A stretch of DNA of 9,992 nt. Source: an uncultured Phycisphaerales bacterium. GTDB lineage: Bacteria > Planctomycetota > Phycisphaerae > Phycisphaerales > UBA1924. The notes below the pieces were generated by a model. It had not been told where the DNA came from, searched no databases, and was given only the letters and a program-made list of their open reading frames with translations. Of this stretch, positions 1 through 6,305 are shown one piece after another. The stretch lies in assembly GCA_937891445.1 (NCBI GenBank), contig CALAFV010000312.1:1-9992 (forward strand). The letters are read 5' to 3'. Made by a program: the position numbers and the translations under genes. Position 1 is the stretch's first letter; the number at the start of each line of letters is the position of its first letter.

Positions 1-1
1 C

Positions 2-30
2 TTGCGAAGCGTCTGGGGCGTTCCTAGACT
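2..30 (+). promoter_or_regulatory. Candidate sigma70-type promoter of the isc operon
   Basis: A -35-like TTGCGA lies at 2-7 and a -10-like TAGACT at 25-30, separated by exactly 17 bases. Each box matches 4 of 6 consensus positions. Transcription would begin near 37, leaving a leader of about 100 bases before the iscS start at 136. It also argues against the upstream in-frame ATG at 34, which would sit at or before the transcription start. I see no clear operator; the sequence upstream lies outside the window. Confidence 0.5.
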
Positions 31-135
31 GGAATGATTCTAAGGAACAAGACGCCTTGGCTCGTGGAGGCGCCGGCCGTACGCTGGCGTCGGGCTCGCG
101 GCCGGGCTGGCGGGGGGAGGGCGGAGAACGACTCG

Positions 136-1389
136 ATGGCGCTGAAGCTCCCGATCTATCTCGATCACGCCGCGACCACCCCGTGCGACCCGCGCGTGGT
201 CGAAGCGATGCTCCCGTACTTCACCGAGAAGTTCGGCAACCCCGGCAGCCGCTCGCACCGCTTCGGCTGGGAGGCGGAGGAAGCGGTGGACAAGGCCCGC
301 GAGCAGGTCGCGCGGCTCATCGGGGCCGACCCGAAGGAGGTGATCTTCACCTCGGGGGCGACCGAGAGCAACAACCTGGCGATCCGCGGCGGGGCGTACA
401 TGTACGCCCGGGAGGGGGGGAACTCCCGCGGGCACATCATCAGCGCCATCCATGAGCACAAGGCGGTGCTCGATCCGTGCAAGCGGCTGGCCAAGGAGGG
501 ATTCGAGGTCACGTTCCTCGAGCCCGGGCGCGACGGCATCATCACCGCGGAGATGGTCAAGAACGCCATCCGCGATGACACGATCCTCGTGTCGATCATG
601 TGGGCCAACAACGAGATCGGGACGATCAACGAGATCCCGGAGATCGGGAAGGTCGTCCGCGAGTACCGGGCCTCCAGCGGACGCGACGACATCCTCTTCC
701 ACACCGACGCGACGCAGTGGGCGGGCAAGATGCCGACCAACGTCGAGCGCGACGGGGTGGACCTGCTGAGCATGTCGGGCCACAAGATCTACGGGCCCAA
801 GGGCGTCGGCGCCCTGTACGTCCGCCGGCGCAAGCCCCGCGTCCGCCTGCAGGCGCTGATCGACGGCGGCGGGCAGGAGCGCGGCTTCCGCTCCGGCACG
901 CTCAACGTCACCGGCATCGTCGGCCTGGGGGCCGCGGCCGAGATCGCGCTGGCCGAGATGGACCGCGACGCGGAGCGCCTGCTGGCCCTGCGCAAGCGGC
1001 TGGAGGAGACGATCACCTCCAGCCTCGACGTCGTGGCGATCAACGGCCACCCGGAGCGCCGCCTGCCGCACCTGACCAACATCTCCTTCGGCTTTGTCGA
1101 GGGGGAGAGCCTGATGATGGCGGTCAAGGAGATCGCCTGCTCCAGCGGCTCGGCGTGCACCAGCGCGAGCCTGGAGCCCAGTTACGTGCTCAAGGCCCTG
1201 GGCGTCGGGGACGAACTGGCCCACTCCAGCCTCCGCCTGTCGATGGGCCGGTGGACGACGCAGGAGCAGGTGGACTACGCCGCGGAGCGGATCGTCGCCA
1301 ACGTCCGCAAGCTCCGCGAACTGAGCCCGCTGTACGACATGTACAAGGAGGGCATCGACCTGAGCAAGGTCGAGTGGGCCCACCACTAA
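136..1389 (+). CDS. iscS: Cysteine desulfurase IscS (group I, PLP-dependent)
   Basis: This cytosolic enzyme converts L-cysteine to L-alanine and holds the released sulfur as a persulfide that it passes to IscU. From the ATG at 136 the product has 417 residues, close to the 404 of E. coli IscS. Visible landmarks are the N-terminal YLDHAATTP, the EHKAVLD segment with its catalytic histidine near residue 108, the SGHKIYGPKG segment whose lysine near 217 should bind PLP, and the active-site loop SSGSACTSASLEPSY with the cysteine near 341. The ending LSPLYDMYKEG through EWAHH matches the conserved IscS tail, the region known in E. coli IscS to contact IscU. I chose 136 over 34 because homology begins there, a GGAG lies at 123-126, and the extra 34 residues are arginine-rich and unlike the family. 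It heads the operon, with iscU next. Confidence 0.96.
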   Translation: MALKLPIYLDHAATTPCDPRVVEAMLPYFTEKFGNPGSRSHRFGWEAEEAVDKAREQVARLIGADPKEVIFTSGATESNNLAIRGGAYMYAREGGNSRGHIISAIHEHKAVLDPCKRLAKEGFEVTFLEPGRDGIITAEMVKNAIRDDTILVSIMWANNEIGTINEIPEIGKVVREYRASSGRDDILFHTDATQWAGKMPTNVERDGVDLLSMSGHKIYGPKGVGALYVRRRKPRVRLQALIDGGGQERGFRSGTLNVTGIVGLGAAAEIALAEMDRDAERLLALRKRLEETITSSLDVVAINGHPERRLPHLTNISFGFVEGESLMMAVKEIACSSGSACTSASLEPSYVLKALGVGDELAHSSLRLSMGRWTTQEQVDYAAERIVANVRKLRELSPLYDMYKEGIDLSKVEWAHH

Positions 1390-1397
1390 GGGGAATG

Positions 1398-1499
1398 GGC
1401 CAGATGGCAAAGGGCCAGATGGCCAGGAAGTCGGAGTCACGGGAGCCGGCGCAGGAACAGAAAGTCTGATTTGGCCATTTGGCCCCTTGCCATCTGGCT
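1398..1499 (+). repeat. Long imperfect inverted repeat filling the iscS-iscU gap
   Basis: Arm 1398-1425 and arm 1472-1499 are reverse complements at 25 of 28 positions. In RNA two of the three mismatches become G-U pairs, so 27 of 28 positions could pair around a loop of about 46 bases, with one A-C mismatch. Each arm is also internally repetitive: GGGCCAGATGGC occurs at 1397-1408 and again at 1412-1423, a 15-base period. The element begins nine bases after the iscS stop and ends five bases before the GGAG of iscU. There is no T-run after it, so it is not a standard terminator. It could be a processing or stability hairpin, or a copy of a dispersed genomic repeat. Confidence 0.8.
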
Positions 1500-1514
1500 A
1501 TTTGGAGCGCAGCA

Positions 1515-1952
1515 ATGGCCTACGGCCCAAAGATCATCGACCACTACGAGAACCCGCGCAACGTGGGCACCTTCGGCACGCAGGCCGAGGTGAAGACCCG
1601 CAAGGACATCGGCGTCGGGCTCGTCGGCGCGCCCGAGTGCGGCGACGTCATGCAGTTGCAGATCAAGGTCAACGAGCAGACCGGCGTCATCGAGGACGCG
1701 AAGTTCAAGTGCTTCGGCTGCGGCTCGGCGATCGCCTCCAGTTCGCTGGCCACCGAGTGGCTCAAGGGCCGCACGCTCGAGGAGGGCCTGGCGATCAAGA
1801 ACACCGACATCGTGCAGGAACTGAGCCTGCCGCCGGTGAAGATCCACTGCTCCGTGCTCGCCGAGGACGCCATCAAGGCGGCCATCGCCGACTACAAGCA
1901 GAAGAACGGCCTGCCCGTCGAGGATCCCCACAGCGCCGCGGCGGCCCACTGA
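1515..1952 (+). CDS. iscU: Iron-sulfur cluster assembly scaffold IscU
   Basis: This is the scaffold on which [2Fe-2S] clusters are built from IscS-derived sulfur before transfer to carriers or apoproteins. The 145-residue product keeps all the expected ligands: Cys42 and Asp44 in GAPECGD, Cys69 in CFGCGSAIASSS, and His111-Cys112 in KIHCSVLAEDAI. The LPPVK motif at 105-109 is the site bound by the HscA chaperone in well-studied systems. The N-terminal IIDHYENPRNVG is typical of IscU. The protein is a little longer than E. coli IscU (128 residues) because of an alanine-rich tail. The ATG at 1515 has GGAG at 1504-1507. A start at 1479 would lie inside the inverted-repeat arm and add non-homologous residues, so I rejected it. 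It is co-directional with iscS and probably co-transcribed. Confidence 0.96.
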   Translation: MAYGPKIIDHYENPRNVGTFGTQAEVKTRKDIGVGLVGAPECGDVMQLQIKVNEQTGVIEDAKFKCFGCGSAIASSSLATEWLKGRTLEEGLAIKNTDIVQELSLPPVKIHCSVLAEDAIKAAIADYKQKNGLPVEDPHSAAAAH

Positions 1953-2077
1953 GCCCGGGCTTGCCTCCCGCCGGCCCGAACAACGGCCTCCCGCGGGCGT
2001 AAGAACAGCATAAGATCAGCGTGAGCAGAGCCCGGCGCGGCCGACCGGCCGAGCGGGCCAACCGAGGAGTTCCGCAG

Positions 2078-2461
2078 ATGTCCGACACCGCCGCCACCGC
2101 GACCCCGACCCAGGCGGACACCGAAGCCCGCATCTTCCTGACCGAGCGCGCGGCGGAAGAGGTCAAGCGCATCATCGCCCAGGAGGAACTCGATCCCGCC
2201 AAGATCCGCCTCCGCGTCGGCGTCAAGGGCGGCGGGTGCTCCGGCTTCTCCTACCTGCTCGACCTGACCGAGACGCAGAAGGAGACCGACGAGGTCTTCG
2301 ACCAGCACGGCATCACGATCATCTGCGACCCCAAGAGCCTCCTGTATCTCAGCGGGACCACCGTGGACTACAAGGACGAGGGGATTGGCAGCCGCGGCTT
2401 CATCTTCCAGAACCCCAACGCCACCAGCTCGTGCGGGTGCGGCTCGAGTTTCGCGATCTGA
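2078..2461 (+). CDS. iscA: A-type iron-sulfur carrier protein (IscA/ErpA/HesB family)
   Basis: A-type carriers accept clusters from the scaffold and deliver them to target enzymes. The 127-residue product shows the three conserved ligand cysteines: Cys54 in GGGCSGF, and Cys119 and Cys121 in SSCGCGSSF near the C terminus. The family core starts around residue 18 with IFLTERAAEEVKRI, after a threonine- and alanine-rich N terminus that may be flexible. The ATG at 2078 is preceded by GAGGAG at 2064-2069. A GTG at 2021 in the same frame would add 19 arginine-rich residues and is less likely. It lies 125 bases after iscU, and a weak TAAGAT at 2011-2016 could be part of an internal promoter, but no good -35 accompanies it. 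IscA and ErpA cannot be told apart here, so the symbol is a context-based choice. Confidence 0.93.
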   Translation: MSDTAATATPTQADTEARIFLTERAAEEVKRIIAQEELDPAKIRLRVGVKGGGCSGFSYLLDLTETQKETDEVFDQHGITIICDPKSLLYLSGTTVDYKDEGIGSRGFIFQNPNATSSCGCGSSFAI

Positions 2462-2491
2462 CGCCCGCCCACGATCGGCCGAACCAACCGA

Positions 2492-2526
2492 CGGAGCCGC
2501 TCAACCGGGCGGCTCCGCTCACTTTT
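2492..2526 (+). terminator. Rho-independent terminator after the isc operon
   Basis: CGGAGCCGC at 2492-2500 is the exact reverse complement of GCGGCTCCG at 2509-2517, giving a 9-bp GC-rich stem with an 8-base loop. Five bases later comes TTTT at 2523-2526. It starts 31 bases after the stop of the A-type carrier gene, which suits the end of the operon. The T-run is short, so termination may be incomplete. Confidence 0.7.
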
Positions 2527-2879
2527 GCCGCATGGCGTTGCCGGGCGCGCCGCGGCGGCGCATCGCCTTCCGGAACCCGCACGGTGGCTCGGTGTGCCTC
2601 CTTTTTTGCGGTGCCCGATTGCGGCCCAGCGCGGCGGCCGTAAGAATGGCGAAGGTACGCAGGGGAAGGAGTCTGGAGGGGGCCGAGAGAGGGACGGGGG
2701 AGAGGGGAGAGCCGGCATGGCTGCCGGCCGCTCTCCAGGCCGGAGGGTGTCCACGGTGGGCCGCGGCGGGGTCCAAGGGGACCGGCGTCCGCGGAGCTAG
2801 AGGAGCCGGTCGCTCGCCCCGTGTCCCCGGCAGAGGGGGCGCGGGCCGCGGGGCGTCACGGTGCCAGGAAGGTCGTGAA
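2527..2879. other. Long gene-free leader before the ACT-domain gene
   Basis: After the isc terminator this stretch holds no ORF with protein-like composition on either strand; the open frames are rich in arginine, proline and glycine. It contains a T6 run at 2602-2607 with no strong stem before it, a purine-rich tract at about 2660-2711, and an imperfect inverted repeat at 2706-2736. In that repeat GCCGGC at 2711-2716 pairs with GCCGGC at 2723-2728, and GGAGA at 2706-2710 pairs with TCTCC at 2732-2736 across a small bulge. I recognise no riboswitch or known RNA. Confidence 0.6.
2619..2647 (+). promoter_or_regulatory. Weak candidate promoter for the ACT-cupin operon
   Basis: TTGCGG at 2619-2624 is followed after 16 or 17 bases by TAAGAAT at 2641-2647. 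Both boxes are partial matches to the sigma70 consensus. Use of this promoter would give the ACT-domain transcript an untranslated leader of more than 200 bases that includes the inverted repeat at 2706-2736. Confidence 0.3.
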
Positions 2880-3359
2880 ATGAACGAAGCCACGTCTCTC
2901 GAGACGACGCAAGGGTTTGCACCGCCGACCGTCACGCAGTTCAGCGTCTTCCTCGAGAACCGGGTGGGTCGTCTTCACGAACTCGTGCGGGCTTTCGATC
3001 GATCCAGCGCGGCGCTGTGCGCCCTGAGCGTGCACGACGCCACCGACCACGCCGTGGTCCGCATCATCACCAACGACTCGCACGAGGCCGAACTGCTGCT
3101 CACGCGCCAGGGCATGGCCTTCACCAAGACCGAACTGCTGGTGGTCGAACTCGGCCGCACGCACGGGCTGGAGCGGCTGTGCATGTACCTGCTGGGGGCC
3201 GAGTTGAACATCCGCTTCGCGTACCCCCTGATGCTCCGCCCCAACGGCACGCCGACGATCGCGCTGGCCGTGGACGACATCACGCTCGCGGGCCAGATCC
3301 TGCGCCGCAAGGAGTTCCGGCTCTTCGGGGAGGCCGACCTGCCGCGGACCGGGTCGTGA
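2880..3359 (+). CDS. Stand-alone tandem ACT-domain protein, ligand unknown
   Basis: ACT domains bind amino acids or similar small ligands and usually regulate a fused enzyme. This 159-residue protein appears to consist of two such modules and no catalytic domain. The first covers about residues 18-90, with QFSVFLENRVGRLHELVRAF as the strand-turn-helix start and later a VVRIITND strand. The second covers about 96-150 and includes ELNIRFAYPLML and TIALAVDD. The ATG at 2880 has AGGAAGG at 2866-2872 in good position. The same frame is open far upstream, but that part is low-complexity and overlaps the isc operon end, so I excluded it. The cupin gene follows after 13 bases, pointing to a shared transcript. 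The first domain is convincing and the second fits less well; I cannot assign a ligand or partner enzyme. Confidence 0.82.
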   Translation: MNEATSLETTQGFAPPTVTQFSVFLENRVGRLHELVRAFDRSSAALCALSVHDATDHAVVRIITNDSHEAELLLTRQGMAFTKTELLVVELGRTHGLERLCMYLLGAELNIRFAYPLMLRPNGTPTIALAVDDITLAGQILRRKEFRLFGEADLPRTGS

Positions 3360-3372
3360 GCCGCTTCATCGC

Positions 3373-3855
3373 ATGACACCCGATCCCTATCACCTCACAC
3401 CGGCCGATGCCGCGCGCATCGCCATCGCCGGCGACGTGTACACCATTCTCCTGACGGGGGAGCACACCGGCGGGGCGCTGATGATGGCGGACCAGACCGT
3501 CTTCCCCGGCGGCGGCCCGCCGCCGCACACGCACTCGCGCGAGGACGAAACGTTCTACATCATCGAGGGCACGGTGACCTTCACGGCGGCTGGGCGGACG
3601 TTCACCGCCGGCCCCGGCGAGGCCGTGCACGTCCCGCGCGGCGTGCTCCACACGTTCCGTAACGAGTCGGGCGCCCGGGCCCGCATGCTCGTGATCTGCC
3701 GCCCCGCGGGGATCGAGCGGATGTTCATGGAGATCGGCACGCCGTGGTCGGGGCCGCCGACGGAAGCGCCCCCGCCGCCGGGCCCGGCGGACATCGAGCG
3801 GATCCTGACGGTCTGCCCGCGCTACGGCGTGGAGATCCACGCGCCGCAGGCGTGA
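3373..3855 (+). CDS. Single-domain cupin protein
   Basis: The 160-residue product is a small beta-barrel cupin (Cupin_2 type), a fold used by metal-dependent dioxygenases, isomerases and sugar- or ligand-binding proteins. Both cupin motifs are intact. Motif 1 runs from GGGPPPHTHSREDETFY to IIEG, giving His52, His54 and Glu59. Motif 2, in GEAVHVPRGVLHTFRN, gives His93. These four residues are the standard metal ligands, so the protein probably binds a divalent metal. A proline-rich stretch at 128-138 precedes a short C-terminal tail. There is no signal peptide. No strong ribosome site is visible before the ATG, so translation may be coupled to the ACT-domain gene ending 13 bases earlier. The stop is one base from the stop of the converging gene. 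The substrate cannot be deduced. Confidence 0.88.
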   Translation: MTPDPYHLTPADAARIAIAGDVYTILLTGEHTGGALMMADQTVFPGGGPPPHTHSREDETFYIIEGTVTFTAAGRTFTAGPGEAVHVPRGVLHTFRNESGARARMLVICRPAGIERMFMEIGTPWSGPPTEAPPPPGPADIERILTVCPRYGVEIHAPQA

Positions 3856-3856
3856 C

Positions 3857-6091
3857 TCAGGTCGGCAGCGCCAGGTCCGTCACGTTCTCGAACCGCCAGC
3901 GCTCGAAGCCCGGCTCCCAGAACAGCCGCGCCAGTTCGCCATCGTCCGTGCGGGCGAAGACGTTGAGGCTGCTGTCCTGCCCCGAGAGGCCGATCAGCGG
4001 CCGGCCCAGGCTCGCATCCGGCGGCACGTCGTCGGCGCCGGCCGCGAGTTTCGCGGTGGCCCACCCCTCGTCCACGCGGGCCGGGGCCCACCAGTAGGTG
4101 ACGATCTCGCCGGTCTCGGCGTCCACGCCGACGATGTTCAACCCGCCCCACGGGGCGACGAAACTCGCCAGGCTCTCGGGCTGCATGAGCGGGCCGCCGG
4201 CGTCGGCGGTCAGGTCGCTGTTGAACCACACGCCCGGGATGCTGGGGACGAACCACGTGACGAGCACGCGGCCGCTGGGGTCCACGCCGGCGATGTTGAT
4301 GCCGTCCCACGGCGTCAGGTACACCGTCAGCCCGCCGGCCAGGGGCGGGGTGCCGAAGGCATCGCTCAGGTTCGTGGCCTGCCACGTCTCCAGGCCGGGG
4401 GCCCACCAGACGGACCAGACGTCCCCCGCCGCGTCGAGCCCGGCGATGTTCAGCCCGCCCCAACTGGTCGCGTAGGCGACCAGGTCGCCGGTGAAGTTCG
4501 GCGTGGCGAAGCCGTTGGGCGCGAGTTGGTCCGCGGAGAGATTGGTCACGTCCCACTCGAACCCGCCGCCGGCGCTGTCGGGGCGCGTGCGACCGGTCTG
4601 GAAGAACCGGATGATGTCGCCGCCGGCGTTGCGTCCGATGAGGTTGACCTGCCCGGCTGGAGCGATCATCACGTCCAGGTCCGTCACGGCGGTGAGGTTC
4701 CGCGCGGTCTCAACGGTCAGGTCGCGGAAACTCCACCGCCCTCGCTCGTCCTGCCTGAAGAGGATCACGTGCCCGTTGGCGGCGGTGCCGGCGGCGTAGA
4801 CGTCGTGGTCGCGCGGGTCCTCCCACGCGACCAGGTCGCTGGTGATCGCCGGCGCCCCGGAGGCGACGACGGGGTCGGTGACGAACCACTGCGGCTCCGC
4901 GCCGCCGCGGCGGAGGGCGTACACCAGGTCCGTTCCGGTGGGGGACGTCGCCGGCACCGTGAGCACCGTGTCGTGGATGAGCGGGCCGCCGGCGCGCGTC
5001 GCGATGCCGGCGACGGCGTCGATGAACTCGCCGTCGTCCCAGAAGATCGGCAGCAGCGTCTGGCCGCCGTCGGAGACGATGAAGACCAGGTCCTCGCTGG
5101 TGCCGCGCGGGCGGAGGGTGAGCGTGTGGCCCGAGAGCGTCCATGTCCCGCGCGAGATCGGCCTTCGCTTGCCGTCGTCGTACTCGTCCAGGTCATAGAA
5201 GAAGTAGTCGCCGTCGGGCTCAAGATCGAGGAACCGCTGCGCGAACGCCAGGTCGCCCTCGTCGCGGATGTCGTTGGCCGCCGGGTCCGCCACCGCCCAG
5301 GCCAGGAGGTACCCGCCGGCCAGTTGCGGCATGGTGACCATCGCGTCGGTCCGGACGGCCATCCCGAAGGAGATGATGTCGTCGGACTCGGCCATGTCCG
5401 CAAAGATGAGCGTCTGGCCGTCGCGGCTGAGGTAGAAGTACTCCCCCAGGGTCGTGATGAACAGCCCCTTGGCGGCCACCGAGTCGATGATGCTCATCGG
5501 CCGCGCGACGGATCCCTGCTCGATGATCCAGTTGATCGTGTTGCCGGTGATGCTGAGCGTCCCGGTCCCGTTGAACGGCTCGCCGTCGTCCACGCCGATG
5601 AGGCTGAACCGCCACGTCCCCGCGATCGACTCGAGCGTGGCGGTGTCGGGCCGGTCCACGATGAGTTCGAGTTCCTGCGCGAACTCGGACTTTCGACTGA
5701 AGCCGTCCACGTTGGAGCGCCGGCGCTGGGCGTAGAACCACCCCGGCCCATCGCGGAACTGCGCGCCGTTGGTCTCGTCCGGATCGGAGACCAGCCCGCG
5801 GTCGGGGGAGCGCGTGAAGCGGTAGTCGGCGAGGTTGTGGATGCGGGCGTACTCGAGCCCTTCGTCCACGACGCGCCCGTTGCGGGCCGACTCGAACGTC
5901 GTGCCGCTGGTCCTTCCGTCGTCGTCGATGAACCCCTCGGTCGCGAACGTCTCGACGGAGAAGTTGGCCCCGGAGATGAAGACCATCCCGACGCTGGCGA
6001 AGTCCGACGCGAGCAGGACGCGCGGCTCGAGGGGCTCGATGGGGGCGAACGGATGGGCGGAGCGCGGGGGCGCGAACCTCGGGCGTGTCAT
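3857..6091 (-). CDS. LEPR-XLL surface/secreted protein with C-terminal propeller-like repeats
   Basis: This 744-residue protein of unknown function carries LEPRVLL at residues 21-27, the LEPR-XLL signature near the N terminus of many large planctomycete extracellular proteins. After it, residues 33-365 are beta-rich and seem to hold related modules; AGTWRFSLIGVDDG near 157 and AGGYLLAWAVADP near 258 open two of them, followed by strands such as GTWTLSGHTLTLRPRG. Residues 419-740 contain six repeats of about 50-65 residues, clearest in units 3-5: an L-x-Y strand, WGGLNIAGVD, a G-x-V strand, WWAP and a tryptophan before NL/DL. This pattern suggests a beta-propeller. No catalytic motif, C-terminal sorting signal or dockerin is seen. 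I chose the ATG at 6091 because AGAGGT precedes it (6098-6103) and the residues encoded upstream are low-complexity. Secretion and fold are inferences. Confidence 0.85.
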   Translation of the reverse strand: MTRPRFAPPRSAHPFAPIEPLEPRVLLASDFASVGMVFISGANFSVETFATEGFIDDDGRTSGTTFESARNGRVVDEGLEYARIHNLADYRFTRSPDRGLVSDPDETNGAQFRDGPGWFYAQRRRSNVDGFSRKSEFAQELELIVDRPDTATLESIAGTWRFSLIGVDDGEPFNGTGTLSITGNTINWIIEQGSVARPMSIIDSVAAKGLFITTLGEYFYLSRDGQTLIFADMAESDDIISFGMAVRTDAMVTMPQLAGGYLLAWAVADPAANDIRDEGDLAFAQRFLDLEPDGDYFFYDLDEYDDGKRRPISRGTWTLSGHTLTLRPRGTSEDLVFIVSDGGQTLLPIFWDDGEFIDAVAGIATRAGGPLIHDTVLTVPATSPTGTDLVYALRRGGAEPQWFVTDPVVASGAPAITSDLVAWEDPRDHDVYAAGTAANGHVILFRQDERGRWSFRDLTVETARNLTAVTDLDVMIAPAGQVNLIGRNAGGDIIRFFQTGRTRPDSAGGGFEWDVTNLSADQLAPNGFATPNFTGDLVAYATSWGGLNIAGLDAAGDVWSVWWAPGLETWQATNLSDAFGTPPLAGGLTVYLTPWDGINIAGVDPSGRVLVTWFVPSIPGVWFNSDLTADAGGPLMQPESLASFVAPWGGLNIVGVDAETGEIVTYWWAPARVDEGWATAKLAAGADDVPPDASLGRPLIGLSGQDSSLNVFARTDDGELARLFWEPGFERWRFENVTDLALPT
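3872..4837 (-). repeat. Six tandem protein repeats in the LEPR-XLL protein
   Basis: Protein repeat units begin at about residues 419, 471, 536, 587, 639 and 697, so spacing is 51-65 residues. Units 3, 4 and 5 are most alike (SWGGLNIAGLD, PWDGINIAGVD, PWGGLNIVGVD, each followed by a G-x-V strand and a W-rich strand). Units 1, 2 and 6 are divergent but keep the tryptophan or phenylalanine strand and the closing NL/DL position. The period and aromatic pattern resemble beta-propeller blades. The repeat is seen at protein level; I did not test it at DNA level. Confidence 0.7.
6011..6031 (-). other. LEPR-XLL motif of the surface protein
   Basis: Codons 21-27 encode LEPRVLL, preceded by proline-rich residues 8-20 and followed by ASDF. 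This placement, about 20 residues from the start, supports the chosen start codon at 6091 and the planctomycete assignment. Its exact role in export is not established as far as I know. Confidence 0.85.
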
Positions 6092-6293
6092 GGCGTGACC
6101 TCTGTGGGGAGCGGGCGACGCGTGCGCGGCGGGCGGCTGCCGGGGGCGGGCGCCGCCGGTGGGCCCCGGTACGCAGCATCCTTGGCGCCGCCGGTATGGC
6201 CGGCGCACGGATTCTTCAGATTCACCTAACCGCGTCCGCCGCGGCCGTATTCCCCGGTCTCGGCCCGGCGCAAGGCCGCGCGGCGATGGGGCG

Positions 6294-6299
6294 TACAGT
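6294..6299 (+). promoter_or_regulatory. Possible -10 box for a leaderless FMN-reductase transcript
   Basis: TACAGT (TANNNT pattern) ends six bases before the GTG start at 6306. In bacteria that use leaderless mRNAs, a -10 box at this distance puts the transcription start on or near the initiation codon. No Shine-Dalgarno sequence is visible ahead of the GTG, which fits. There is no recognisable -35 box, and a six-base motif can occur by chance. Confidence 0.35.
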
Positions 6300-6305
6300 C
6301 GGGCG

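Noticed and set aside
411..420. G7 homopolymers in iscS (414-420) and the monooxygenase gene (9259-9265) as possible slippage or phase-variation sites
   Set aside because: Both frames stay intact across the runs, seven bases is short, and such runs are expected in DNA this rich in G and C.
40..1440. A 466-codon open frame on the minus strand opposite iscS
   Set aside because: It is a shadow of iscS in GC-rich DNA: its product is rich in arginine, leucine and aspartate with no family motifs, while the plus strand encodes every IscS motif.
1437..1490. MAKGQMAR-like peptide readings across the iscS-iscU gap, which looked like a small gene
   Set aside because: The repetitive peptides come from the inverted repeat read in several frames. 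There is no start with a ribosome site and no independent stop-defined gene.
2602..2607. A T6 run that might be a second terminator
   Set aside because: Only a 4-bp stem can be drawn just upstream, too weak for an intrinsic terminator.
2519..2935. Open frames on both strands in the 2462-2879 gap
   Set aside because: They are arginine- and proline-rich, lack plausible ribosome sites and motifs, and run into the neighbouring genes. I treat the gap as non-coding.
6185..6206. A small GC hairpin (GCGCCG/CGGCGC) between the LEPR-XLL and FMN reductase genes
   Set aside because: A six-base GC stem is expected by chance at this base composition, and nothing about its position ties it to either gene.
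4526..6229. A 567-codon open frame on the plus strand opposite the LEPR-XLL gene
   Set aside because: The composition is dominated by V, R, G, A and D with no domain-like pattern, and the minus-strand product has the LEPR-XLL motif and coherent repeats.
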